From Nonomuraea spiralis (GTDB lineage: Bacteria; Actinomycetota; Actinomycetes; Streptosporangiales; Streptosporangiaceae), in NCBI RefSeq assembly GCF_014648435.1, contig NZ_BMRC01000021.1, forward strand, positions 104,119 to 168,118: a stretch of 64,000 nucleotides of DNA. Direction: 5' to 3'. The translations under genes were made by a program, and so were the position numbers. Under the pieces are notes generated by a model. It worked only from the letters and a program-made list of their open reading frames with translations. It made no database searches and was not told where the DNA came from. Positions 16,250 to 24,564 of this stretch are shown here, in pieces. The first letter of the stretch is position 1; the number at the start of each line of letters is the position of its first letter.

Positions 16250-16825
16250 ATGAACGGACGACTGCGACTACTGCCAATAGCATTGGCGCACACGATTGTG
16301 TGCGTTTTCCATTCGATTCCCGCGCACTCCGCGGCCGGATGTCCGCCGCATGCGTGCCGCGCGGAGACCATGGCCGTACGGTCGATGGCGGGCTCGATCG
16401 CGCTCCGGGCGGCGATAGAGATGATCGGCGTCCCGTACTCGTGGGGCGGCGGCGGGCCGGACGGTCCCGGGTTCGGGATCGGAAAAGGGGCCAAGACCTG
16501 GGGATTCGACTGTTCAGGTCTCGCCGAGTACGCGTGGGCGCGGGCCGGGGTGGCGATCGGGACCACGACGTACGAGCAGTGGCGGGCCGGGATCCGGATA
16601 CCGCGGGAGGAGATTCAGGCCGGGGACCTGGTGTTCTACGACAATGACGCCGGCAGTCCGGGCCCCGAGCACGTGGCGCTCGCGGTGGATGCCACGCAGA
16701 TCGTGCACGCGCCCTTCTCGGGCGAATCCGTACGGCTCGACTCGTTGGAGCGGCCGCATTTCCTGGGTGTCGTACGTCCCAGCGCGGGGCGTTCCGACGC
16801 TTTCGCCAAGTCCGCGTACGGGTGA
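16250..16825 (+). CDS. Secreted NlpC/P60 peptidoglycan hydrolase
   Basis: Cell-wall cysteine peptidase of 191 aa from the ATG at 16250. A signal peptide occupies residues 1-~28. The NlpC/P60 domain has catalytic Cys88 in FDCSGL, His141 in EHVALAV and a third polar residue His153 in VHAPFSG; the YSWGGGGP strand opens the domain. These enzymes cut the D-Glu/meso-DAP bond in stem peptides. The frame stays open about 270 nt upstream without conserved sequence, so the shorter, signal-peptide start was chosen, though its GGGAG ribosome site is rather distant. It lies between two paralogous small secreted proteins transcribed the other way. Confidence 0.85.
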   Translation: MNGRLRLLPIALAHTIVCVFHSIPAHSAAGCPPHACRAETMAVRSMAGSIALRAAIEMIGVPYSWGGGGPDGPGFGIGKGAKTWGFDCSGLAEYAWARAGVAIGTTTYEQWRAGIRIPREEIQAGDLVFYDNDAGSPGPEHVALAVDATQIVHAPFSGESVRLDSLERPHFLGVVRPSAGRSDAFAKSAYG

Positions 16826-17039
16826 GCCCCGCGGCCCGGGTCGTCCTGCAGTGATCGACCTGGACCGCGGGGCGTTCAGAGCTCGGTGCGCACCGAGCCC
16901 GTGCCGTGGCCTCGCGAACTGCCACGGCCCGTACGATCGGTCCACCTCAAGGCATCAGGAAGGCGACCTTGGCCGGGCGGCTCCACGGAATTGTCCGCGG
17001 GTCGCCGATCGTCTTCCTGCCTACGCCACGCGAGGAGGC

Positions 17040-17306
17040 TCAGTTGTTGTCGCCGTAGTCGTCCTGGTTGTTGAGGACGTTGGCCTCGATGTCGTTCAGG
17101 TGCAGCAGCGTGAGGATGTCGATGTACTTGACCGAGTCGTTGAGGACGTCGTTCAGCGCCGTCAGGTCGTCGAGGATGCTCAGCTGGCTCAGAATGCTCT
17201 GCCCGTTGTTGTACGGGTTGGGGCCGACGTCGGCGGACGCGGCGGTGGCGGAGAAGCCGAGAGCGGTGACCGCGATTGCTGCACCGGCCAGAATGCGACG
17301 GATCAT
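17040..17306 (-). CDS. Small secreted protein B (paralogue pair)
   Basis: 88-aa preprotein, paralogue of the gene at 15653-15919. The ATG at 17306 follows GGAGGAAAG. Signal peptide, ADVGPN mature start, the leucine-rich LSQLSILDDLT core and the YGDNN end are all conserved; changes are mostly conservative, indicating selection on the protein rather than drift. Function unknown. The 5' leader also resembles that of copy A (a GCGCCGAT block before the ribosome site), so the duplication included regulatory DNA. The 214-nt gap to the NlpC gene holds no gene, only an 18-bp palindrome at 16881-16898. Confidence 0.82.
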   Translation of the reverse strand: MIRRILAGAAIAVTALGFSATAASADVGPNPYNNGQSILSQLSILDDLTALNDVLNDSVKYIDILTLLHLNDIEANVLNNQDDYGDNN

Positions 17307-17420
17307 GTTTGCTTTCCTCCATGGATCGGCGCTTAATTTGTGCGCCATGGTCGTTTGTGCAGGGCTGTGAGGTGCCGCCAATAACCATCGCGGCAGGCAG
17401 CGAAAACCGCAACTCAGAAT

Positions 17421-17471
17421 GCCCTAACCAAGGTCAAGGGGACGCCTCGATTTCTTGGGACTCGGTTGTCG
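17421..17471 (-). promoter_or_regulatory. Upstream element shared by the two small secreted-protein genes (copy 2)
   Basis: Counterpart of 16041-16091, located about 115 nt upstream of protein B. Apart from this, I see no gene or clear signal in 17307-17717. Confidence 0.35.
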
Positions 17472-17717
17472 TGTCCATCGACGGCAGCAGGCATACATCC
17501 TTGGCCCGCTGCCCGGCGAACGGGATTCTTTTGGTCTTCAGGCGAGCAGGTTGGGGCGTTCGTGCCCTGCGGTTCAGGCAACGATCACCCGAAACTTGAG
17601 AAAGGACCTACGGCGAACGGCGTACCTGGAGTGCCATCCCGGGGCCGATGTCCGGGATGAACAATGCGGCGGCGATGGTGGGCCGAGTTCGGCGAATCCG
17701 GAGATCGGGTGAGTGCG

Positions 17718-17985
17718 ATGCGGCCGACTATCCGCGAGAGCGTCGTGGTTATCCACGTCATCGTCTCGGTGGCGCTGCTGGGCGAGGTGTGGGGCTGGTC
17801 GCGCTGAATGTGGCGGCCGGTGTCACAAAGGATCAGGCGCCGGCCCACAGGGCCTATGGCCATTGGGGGTGTTCCGCTATTACTGGACGGCGGTCAAGCT
17901 GGTGGCGGTCGCCTGTATGGGCAGGTGGCGGTGCTGGGGCGCAGATCGTCATGCTGATTTGCGCGACGGGGTTGTCGGTGTTCAA
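17718..17985 (+). pseudogene. Decayed DUF2269-like integral membrane protein
   Basis: Three frames together give pieces of one membrane protein. From ATG 17718 the first frame reads IHVIVSVALLGEV and then stops at 17807; a second frame continues LVALNVAAGVTKD.APAHRAYG; a third gives GVFRYYWTAVKLVAV. In DUF2269-like proteins, a HVLxSVxxLG helix, an AxxGL helix and a WGLFRxYWxxVKL helix occur in this order, with more sequence between the last two. The gene therefore has at least two frameshifts, an internal deletion and a lost C-terminus. After it, 17986-18278 shows no gene. Confidence 0.55.
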
Positions 17986-18278
17986 ACCGCGCACAAAACT
18001 CCGCTGATCCCCGAATAGGTCGCGGAACGGAAATGCCCCCCATTTCTCAGCTCCCCCGCTTCCCACCCCCCGAAAGACAGATGGCTCCTCGCAGGGGAGT
18101 CCCCCTCGGAGTTGAAGGGCGGCCCAGGAGGCGGGGCGTGCCTCGGGGTGGGGGGCTGGGGCTGAGGAGGGGGAGGGCAAGGGCGGAGGGCGGGTCTGCT
18201 CTCCTGGCCTCTTGCCTGCGGGATGCCGTCTTTGGAACGTGGCTTCTGGGCGCGGACCTCGGGTGGGGCGCCTCGGGG

Positions 18279-18812
18279 TCAGGTGTTCGTCAGGGTGGTC
18301 AGCGTGCTGGTCAGGTGGGTCAGGGCTGCCAGGGTGGTGCGGGCGGTTTCGGGGCCGAGTTCTGCCACCAGGCGGTCGGCGAAGGCGCGGTGGCCGGGGA
18401 CGATCTTGCTGATCGCCTCGCGGCCCGCGTCCGTCGGCTGGAGCAGTTTGGCGCGGCGGTGGGCGGGGTTGGGGTGGTATTCGGCCAGCCCACGTTCCAC
18501 CAGCAGGTCCGCGATGCGCTGGACCCCCTGCCGGGTCATGCCCATCACCCGCGCGATCCCCGCCACCGGCAGCGGCTCGCCCAGGACGGCGCCCAGCACC
18601 TGCCACCAGGCCGCCGTCATCCCCGCCGGCTTGGCCAGCTCCTCAGCCACGTGCAGGAACTGGCCGTTGAGCCGGAACGACGCCAGCGCCAGGCCGGACA
18701 GCAACTCGGCCGCGTCGCCGCCGCCCCCAGGGCTCGCGCCGGCCCCAGCGCCCGAGCCGCCGCCTCCAAAGTTCGCGCCACCCTCAAGGCTTCCGTCGCC
18801 GTCGGTGCTCAT
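18279..18812 (-). CDS. MarR-family transcriptional regulator
   Basis: 177-aa protein with a low-complexity Gly/Ala-rich N-terminus (to ~residue 35) and a winged-helix MarR domain: the recognition region IARVMGMTRQGVQRIADLL and wing AHRRAKLLQPTDAG are clear. The ATG at 18812 overlaps the stop of the DJ-1 gene (ATGA), so the two are cotranscribed and translationally coupled. The promoter upstream of the DJ-1 gene carries palindromes that are the probable binding sites, implying autoregulation of the pair. MarR/DJ-1 pairs usually respond to reactive small molecules; the actual ligand is unknown. Confidence 0.88.
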   Translation of the reverse strand: MSTDGDGSLEGGANFGGGGSGAGAGASPGGGGDAAELLSGLALASFRLNGQFLHVAEELAKPAGMTAAWWQVLGAVLGEPLPVAGIARVMGMTRQGVQRIADLLVERGLAEYHPNPAHRRAKLLQPTDAGREAISKIVPGHRAFADRLVAELGPETARTTLAALTHLTSTLTTLTNT

Positions 18813-19426
18813 GCCGCCATCAGCACCTCGAACGCCGAGGCGTCGCTCTTGCCGAACAGGCGGTACCACGCGTCGAGCACCTCGGGCCGGTAGATGTCGA
18901 GGCGGCGGAAGATCTCCCTGGCGAAGGCGACGGGCTCGGTGGGGCCGGCGGTGACGAGGTCGCCGTCGAGCACGGCGTCCCGGTCCCGGTAGTGCTCGGC
19001 GCCGGCGTATCCCTGCTGCGCCTCCAGGTACGGGAGCACCGCGCTGGTGTGGTCGCGTACGTCGAGCAGGCCCTCGCGGGCGAGGCCGGCGGTGGCGCCG
19101 CAGATGGCGGCCACCGGGACGCCCGCCTCCAGGAACTCGCGCGCCTTGCGGGCGAACGGCGCCAGCTCGTCACCCGCGTCCCAGAGGTCGGCGCCCGGCA
19201 GGATGAGCAGCGAGCTGCCCTCGGGCGTGAGCCGGTCGAGCGCGAGGTCGGGCGTGACCCGCAGGCCGCCCATGCTGACGACGGGCTCGGCGGTCATGCC
19301 GACGTTGACGATCTCGAAAGCCCCCGGCTCGCGCTGGAAGCGCCCGCTGCGCAGGTGGGCGGTCGCGTGCCCGGTCTCCCAGTCGGCGAAGGTGTCGTAA
19401 ACGGCGTGGTGAATGATTCCCTTCAT
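18809..19426 (-). CDS. DJ-1/PfpI (GATase1-like) family protein
   Basis: 205-aa class I glutamine amidotransferase-like protein. The nucleophile elbow AAICGATAGLA carries the reactive Cys, with SLLILPGADLWD giving the preceding strand. Family members include DJ-1-type glyoxalases/deglycases, PfpI peptidases and amine-binding variants; which applies is not clear. The closest style is the YdeA-like bacterial branch. The promoter looks leaderless: the ATG lies 6 nt after the -10, so there is no ribosome site. It is the first gene of a two-gene operon with the MarR regulator. Confidence 0.85.
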   Translation of the reverse strand: MKGIIHHAVYDTFADWETGHATAHLRSGRFQREPGAFEIVNVGMTAEPVVSMGGLRVTPDLALDRLTPEGSSLLILPGADLWDAGDELAPFARKAREFLEAGVPVAAICGATAGLAREGLLDVRDHTSAVLPYLEAQQGYAGAEHYRDRDAVLDGDLVTAGPTEPVAFAREIFRRLDIYRPEVLDAWYRLFGKSDASAFEVLMAA

Positions 19427-19461
19427 GACAACATATTGTCATTTCGACAACATGCTGTCAA
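19426..19461 (-). promoter_or_regulatory. Leaderless promoter with two palindromic operators for the DJ-1/MarR operon
   Basis: On the minus strand, TTGACA (19456-19461) and CAATAT (19433-19438) are spaced by 17 nt, with the DJ-1 ATG directly after. A perfect inverted repeat TGACAA-CATA-TTGTCA spans 19426-19441, and GACA-ACATGC-TGTC spans 19446-19459. They cover the -10/start and the -35, the expected place for repression by the adjacent MarR protein. Confidence 0.65.
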
Positions 19462-19487
19462 CAGAGAACCGTGGGAGGATGGGCGCC

Positions 19488-20834
19488 ATGGCACAGATCG
19501 TCGGCGGAGGACGGCCGGTCAACGACGCCGAACGGCGCGTGATCTCCTACTTGCGCGACCACGCCCCCGCCGACTGGCTGCTGCTGCACAACGTCGAGGT
19601 CCCACGCGGCGACGACGTGTTCGAGGTCGACCTGCTCGTGCTGACCGGCCACTCACTCGCGGTCGTCGACGTCAAGGGCAGCCGCGGGCGCATCGAGGTG
19701 TCCGGCACCCGCTGGTACCCGCCGCGCAGGGAGGCGTTCGGCTCGCCGGTGACCAAGCTGCGGGGCACGGCCAAGGCGCTGAAGGGCCTGCTGGTGTCCA
19801 GGGCCACCCAGCTCGAACGTGTCTACGTCGACAGCCTGGTCGTGCTCACCTCGCCCGACGCCGAGCTGGTCGACCCGGCCGGCCGTGACGCGCCCAACGT
19901 CACCGACCTGCCCGGTCTGGTGGCCACGCTGGGCGACGTCTCGCGGGTCAGGCGGGGGTGCAGCCCCGACGTACGGCCTTATCTGACGGCGGTGCTCGAC
20001 GCGCTCAACCAGACCGTGCGCCGCAGCACCGCGCCGCCCAGGTTCGGCAACTGGGAGGTCGAGGAGCAGCTCGGCGGCGACGCCAAGGTCACCGAATACC
20101 GCGCGTTCAACGCCACGCTGCCGGGCAGCGAGACCGTGCTGCTGCGGGTCTACCAGGCCGATCCGCTGGCCGACCACGAGGCGCGGGCGGCCGAGCGCCA
20201 GCGCATCGCCAACGCCTACCAGTCGCTGGCCCGCATCCCGCCCCACCCGTGCGTCGTGCGTTCTCGGGACTTCTTCGCCATCGACGACGAGAGCCGGTTC
20301 GTGCTGGTGCTCGACGACGTCCACGGCGAGGCGCTGCACCTGTCGCTGGGCAAGGGCGCCAGGCTGGGCGTGATCCAGGACCTGCTGCGCGGGCTCGCGC
20401 ACGCGCACGCCAACGGCGTCGTCCACCGGGCGCTCACGCCCGGGTGCGTGCTGGTCACCGACGACGGGCACGCGGTGCTGACCGGGTTCGACTACGCCAA
20501 GCCGGGGCCGCGCAACTACACGGTCGCCCACGAGCTGGGCAACGTGCTCGACGCCCATTACGTGGCGCCCGAGTGCCAGGAGCGTCCCGACCGGATGACC
20601 ACCGCGTCCGACGTCTACGCCGCGGGCGCCATCGCCTACCAGTTGCTCACCGGGGAGCTCCCGACCAGCTCCGACGTCCACGGTCCCGACGTGCCCGACG
20701 TGGTGCGCCGGATGCTCGACCACTCCCCCGCCAAGCGGCCGAGCGCCGCCGAGGCGCTCGACGCGCTCCAGGGCGTGCCGTTGCAGCAGTCGCGGTTGCG
20801 GCGGCTGGTCCGCCGCCTGGTGTCCGGTCCGTAG
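19488..20834 (+). CDS. NERD nuclease-related domain fused to a pseudokinase
   Basis: 448-aa two-domain protein. Residues ~10-130 are a NERD domain with the restriction-endonuclease-like acidic core VFEVDLLVL and VVDVKG (Asp48, Asp61, Lys63), so nuclease activity is plausible. Residues ~187-430 are a Ser/Thr-kinase fold, but key residues are gone: the VAIK lysine is Arg (VLLRVY), HRD reads HRA (313-315) and DFG reads GFD (333-335), while APE and DVYAAG remain. It is thus a pseudokinase. NERD-kinase fusions such as PglW occur in phage defence, but no other defence gene is nearby. The ATG follows GGGAGGA. It converges on the SARP gene with a 6-nt gap. Confidence 0.86.
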   Translation: MAQIVGGGRPVNDAERRVISYLRDHAPADWLLLHNVEVPRGDDVFEVDLLVLTGHSLAVVDVKGSRGRIEVSGTRWYPPRREAFGSPVTKLRGTAKALKGLLVSRATQLERVYVDSLVVLTSPDAELVDPAGRDAPNVTDLPGLVATLGDVSRVRRGCSPDVRPYLTAVLDALNQTVRRSTAPPRFGNWEVEEQLGGDAKVTEYRAFNATLPGSETVLLRVYQADPLADHEARAAERQRIANAYQSLARIPPHPCVVRSRDFFAIDDESRFVLVLDDVHGEALHLSLGKGARLGVIQDLLRGLAHAHANGVVHRALTPGCVLVTDDGHAVLTGFDYAKPGPRNYTVAHELGNVLDAHYVAPECQERPDRMTTASDVYAAGAIAYQLLTGELPTSSDVHGPDVPDVVRRMLDHSPAKRPSAAEALDALQGVPLQQSRLRRLVRRLVSGP

Positions 20835-20840
20835 CGCCGG

Positions 20841-23525
20841 TCAGACCGGCAGGCTGCGGCGCAGGGCGCTGGCGTGCCTGAGGTAGTCGAGGGCCAGGCC
20901 GGTACGTCCGGCCGAGCGGTGCAGTTCGCCGAGCAGCTGGATGGTCGACGCCTCGCCGCTGCGGTCGCCGAGCTCCTGGAAGATCTCCAGCGAGCGTTCG
21001 AGGCCGGTGGAGGCGCGGGTCAGGTCGCCGCGCGCCGCCTGCAGCCCCGCGATGCCCTGCAGCGCGTACGCCCCGCAGTGGCGGTCGCCCAGCGACTCGA
21101 AGATCTCCAGGGCATGCCGGTGGAACGACATCGCCTGGTGCAGGTTGCCCATCTGGAGGCACACGCAGCCTTCCCGGTGGGCGTCCCCGAGCTCCTGGGC
21201 CAGCCGCATGGCCTCCGCGAGCGACTCCGACGCCTGGACCAGGTCGCCCGACTTCAGGCACACGCGGCCGATGGCCTGGCGGGCGAAGGCCTCGCCGTGC
21301 CTGTCCCCCGCGGCCACGAACATGGCCAGCGCCTGGCGGATGTAGCCGAGCGACTGGGCGTGCCGGCCGCGGAACTGGCTGACGGCCCCGAGTCCGCAGA
21401 CGGAGGTCGCCTCAGCCCTGATGTCTCCCATTTCGTGAAATATCTGGCGGGAACGGGTGAAGCCCTCGGCGGACTCCTCGTACCGGTCCTGGTACAGGCT
21501 GACCTGGGCCAGGCCCCTGAGCATGGCGGCCTCGCCGTACCGGTCGCCCGCGGCCCGGGCGGCGGCCAGGGCCGCGGTGTGCGTACGGCGCCAGGTGCCG
21601 AGATGGCAGTGCAGGTCCAGGTAGGGCACCATGGCGGCGGCCAGCCCCCAGGCCGACTCGGCCAGGCCCAGCTCGGCGGCCAGGTCCACCGCCCCGGACA
21701 ACGCCTCGTGCTCGGACTCGAACCAGGTGATCGGGTCGCAGGTGAGCCGGTCGAGCGTACGGGCGGGCAGGCGCCACCTGTCCGCCCCTGCCGCGGTGAG
21801 GCTGAAGACGGTGGTGGGCAGGCGGGCCATGGCGTGCTCGGCGGTCGCCGTCCAGCCGGCCAGCACGCGGGCCAGGGCGGCGCGGTCGGGGCCGCGTTCG
21901 CGCGCGTGCCTGCCGATGAGGTCGGGCACGCGGTAGCGCGGCTGGCCCACGTCGTCGGTGCCGACCGGGTCCAGCAGGTGCACGTCCACGAGCAGGTCGG
22001 TGATGTCGTGGGCGCCGTACCGGCCGAGTGCGGCGTCCACCACCCAGCCCGGCTGCGTCCCGGCGGCCGGTCCGAGGGCGCCGAGCGTGCTCAGCGTACG
22101 GGCGGCCTCCGCCGGCAACCGGCGGTAGCCGGCGTCGAGGCAGGCCCGTACCTCCTTCAGCTCGGCCAGCCAGTCCTCCGCCAGCCGTTCGCGCAGCACC
22201 GACAGCGACCAGCCGGGCCGTCCCGCCAGCCGCGCGCCGGCGCTCCTGACGGCCAGCGGCAGGCCGCCGCAGAGCGCCACGACGGCCAGGGCGTCGGCCG
22301 GTTCGCGGGCCACCCGCTCGGCCCCGGCGATGCCGCCGAGCAGCGTCAGCGCCTCCTCTTGTGACAGCTCGCCGAGTTGCACGCGCAGCGCGCCGGGCAG
22401 CTCGGTGATCCGCCGTCTGCTGGTCACGATCACGGCGCTGTCGTTGCCGGGGAGCAGCGGGCGTACCTGGGCGGCGTCGCGGGCGTCGTCCAGGAGGACC
22501 AGCATCGGCCGCTCGGCCAGCAGCGAGCGGAACAGCGCCGACCGCTCGCCGAGCGTGGGCGGCGCGTCGGTCACGCCGAGCCCGCGTAACGCCTCGGCCA
22601 GCAGCTCGGCCGGCGGCCTGCCGCCGCCCAGCTCCAGGTGGAGCTGCCCGGCGGGGAAAGCCGCGCGCAGGGCGTGGGCGGCGTGCACGGCCAGCGCCGA
22701 CTTCCCGGCGCCGGGCGGCCCGGAGATCACCGCGACCGAGAACGTCTCCCCCAGCGCCGCCATGGCCGCCGTCCGGCCGATGAAGTCCGGCAGGTCGGGC
22801 GGGAGTTGCCGGGGCACGACGGGCGCCGCCCGTCCCTCGTCGGCCAGGATCAGCTCGTACGCGCCCCGCAGCTCCGCCCCCGGCTCGACGCCGAGCTCGT
22901 CCACGAGCTGGTCGCGTACCGCCGCGTACGTGCGCAGCGCCTCGGCCTTGCGGCCCCCGCGATGCAGGGCGAGCAGCAGCCCGCCCCACAGGTCCTCCCG
23001 GTAGGGGTGCTCGGCGAGCAGGCCGCGCAGCTCGTCGGCCGCGCCGTCGTGGTCGCCGTCCTCGATGCGCCGTTCGATCAGCGCCTCGGCGGCCCGCAGC
23101 CGCAGCCGGTGGAGGTGTTCGATGCGGCGGTCCCAGACCGGGCTGCCGGGCAGGTCGGACAGGGGTGCGCCGCGCCAGAGCGCGAGGGCGCCGGCGTGGT
23201 CGCCGCGGCCCGCCAGCTCCTCGAACAGGCGCAGGTCGAGCGCGCCGTCCGCGACGTCGATCGTGTAGCCGGCCCCCGCCGCGCGCAGCCCGACCGGCCC
23301 GAGCTGGGACCTCAGCGAGCTGACGTAGGTGCGTACGTTGGCCAGGGCCGAACGCGGCGGGCGGCCCGGCCAGAGCACTTCGGCGAGCCGGTCGGCGCCG
23401 ACCATCTGCCCGGCTTCCAGCAGCAACGTGGCCAGCAGCATGCGGGGTTTGCCGCCGGAGATCCGTAGGGGCTTGCCGCCGGAGCGAATCTCCAGCGGCC
23501 CGAGGACGTGAAAGGTGACCGTCAT
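20841..23525 (-). CDS. AfsR/SARP-type regulator with NB-ARC ATPase and TPRs
   Basis: 894-aa multidomain regulator. Order: OmpR-like winged helix (~1-92), bacterial transcriptional activation domain (~96-240), NB-ARC ATPase with Walker A GPPGAGKS (269-276) and MLVLLDDARD Walker B, then about seven TPR units to the C-terminus. This is the AfsR/DnrI family layout; such proteins activate antibiotic or secondary-metabolite genes by binding direct repeats. No biosynthetic cluster is adjacent, so it may act pleiotropically; the encapsulin/terpene operon 6 kb away is a possible but unproven target. The start at 23525 (MTVTFHVLGPLEI) matches the family's usual N-terminus; the frame is open upstream without conservation. 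Confidence 0.9.
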   Translation of the reverse strand: MTVTFHVLGPLEIRSGGKPLRISGGKPRMLLATLLLEAGQMVGADRLAEVLWPGRPPRSALANVRTYVSSLRSQLGPVGLRAAGAGYTIDVADGALDLRLFEELAGRGDHAGALALWRGAPLSDLPGSPVWDRRIEHLHRLRLRAAEALIERRIEDGDHDGAADELRGLLAEHPYREDLWGGLLLALHRGGRKAEALRTYAAVRDQLVDELGVEPGAELRGAYELILADEGRAAPVVPRQLPPDLPDFIGRTAAMAALGETFSVAVISGPPGAGKSALAVHAAHALRAAFPAGQLHLELGGGRPPAELLAEALRGLGVTDAPPTLGERSALFRSLLAERPMLVLLDDARDAAQVRPLLPGNDSAVIVTSRRRITELPGALRVQLGELSQEEALTLLGGIAGAERVAREPADALAVVALCGGLPLAVRSAGARLAGRPGWSLSVLRERLAEDWLAELKEVRACLDAGYRRLPAEAARTLSTLGALGPAAGTQPGWVVDAALGRYGAHDITDLLVDVHLLDPVGTDDVGQPRYRVPDLIGRHARERGPDRAALARVLAGWTATAEHAMARLPTTVFSLTAAGADRWRLPARTLDRLTCDPITWFESEHEALSGAVDLAAELGLAESAWGLAAAMVPYLDLHCHLGTWRRTHTAALAAARAAGDRYGEAAMLRGLAQVSLYQDRYEESAEGFTRSRQIFHEMGDIRAEATSVCGLGAVSQFRGRHAQSLGYIRQALAMFVAAGDRHGEAFARQAIGRVCLKSGDLVQASESLAEAMRLAQELGDAHREGCVCLQMGNLHQAMSFHRHALEIFESLGDRHCGAYALQGIAGLQAARGDLTRASTGLERSLEIFQELGDRSGEASTIQLLGELHRSAGRTGLALDYLRHASALRRSLPV

Positions 23526-23640
23526 GACAGCATCAGCCCCTCTACGGGAGATCTGACAGCTCTTTGTATCGGTTCTGGATGATTCTTGTGCGGCCAATGC
23601 GGACTCTGGTGTCACAGGTCCCACTGGAAAGGATCACCCC

Positions 23641-24549
23641 ATGAAGCTCAGCCGATCAATGGTCGCGAGCCTCGCGTTGTTACTCGGCCTCGGTACGACC
23701 ACCCCCGCCTTCGCCGACCCCGAACCGGAGTCCGCACAGGCCCAGATCCTCGCGACCAACTTCCAGATGCCGTTCCCCTGCGGCCAGACGTGGACCGGCA
23801 ACTCCAGCGCCAGCAGCGCCCACCAGTCGTGGGAGATCGACTTCAACAGGGGCAGCACGGCCGACGCCGACCTCGGCGACCCGGTGGTGGCCGCGGCCTC
23901 GGGCACGGTGGCGATCTCCGCGCACCAGGGCTCGACCAACGGCTACGGCAACCTCGTCAAGATCGACCACGGCGGCGGCTGGTCCTCCTACTACGCCCAC
24001 CTGAACACCAGGCTGGTCAGCGCCGGCCAGTCCGTCTCCCAGGGCCAGCAGATCGGTACGGTCGGCAACACCAGCAAGCCGGGCAACAACATCAGCCCGC
24101 ACCTGCACTACGAGGTGCGCCTGGGCACCAGCTACCCGTCCAACATCCAGAAGGCCGTGTTCAACGGCGTCACCTTCGGCTACCCGGCCCAGACCCTGAG
24201 CTCGAAGAACTGCGGCGGCTCGACGAACCCGTACACGCCGCAGGAGGCGTGCGGCTCCGGCTACGACGTGATCGACTCGGCCGGGCTCGGCGCCGACGGG
24301 ACCGTCTACCTGCTCTACAACAACTCCAACGGCAACAACTGCGTGGTCACGATGAAGGCGAAGTCGCTCGGCACGGCGACCGCGACCACCGCCTACCTGG
24401 AGGTACAAGGCAGCGCCAGGAAGACGGACTCGGGCAACTACGGCTACTACGCGGGTCCGGTCTACGCCGCCGCCGCGAACACGTGCGTCAAGTGGGGCGG
24501 CAAGGCCGGCGCCTCGGCGTACGACAGCCCGTTCGAGCACTGCGGCTGA
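23641..24549 (+). CDS. Secreted M23-family metallopeptidase (LytM-like)
   Basis: 302-aa secreted protein with a signal peptide ending at AFA-DP (~25). The peptidase_M23 fold follows, with zinc ligands His61 and Asp67 (HQSWEID) and the HLH motif at 154-156 plus His120 in YYAH. Family members cut peptidoglycan cross-links or elastin-like peptides. The C-terminal ~120 residues are a Cys-containing beta-rich extension of unknown role, perhaps substrate binding. The ATG follows GGAAAGGATC. It is divergent from the SARP regulator, with 115 nt between. Confidence 0.88.
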   Translation: MKLSRSMVASLALLLGLGTTTPAFADPEPESAQAQILATNFQMPFPCGQTWTGNSSASSAHQSWEIDFNRGSTADADLGDPVVAAASGTVAISAHQGSTNGYGNLVKIDHGGGWSSYYAHLNTRLVSAGQSVSQGQQIGTVGNTSKPGNNISPHLHYEVRLGTSYPSNIQKAVFNGVTFGYPAQTLSSKNCGGSTNPYTPQEACGSGYDVIDSAGLGADGTVYLLYNNSNGNNCVVTMKAKSLGTATATTAYLEVQGSARKTDSGNYGYYAGPVYAAAANTCVKWGGKAGASAYDSPFEHCG

Positions 24550-24564
24550 GGCGGCTGAGGCGGC

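Noticed and set aside
17648..18018. Intact ~100-120-codon genes in the gap before the MarR gene
   Set aside because: Each frame carries only a fragment of one membrane protein; read together they are a pseudogene.
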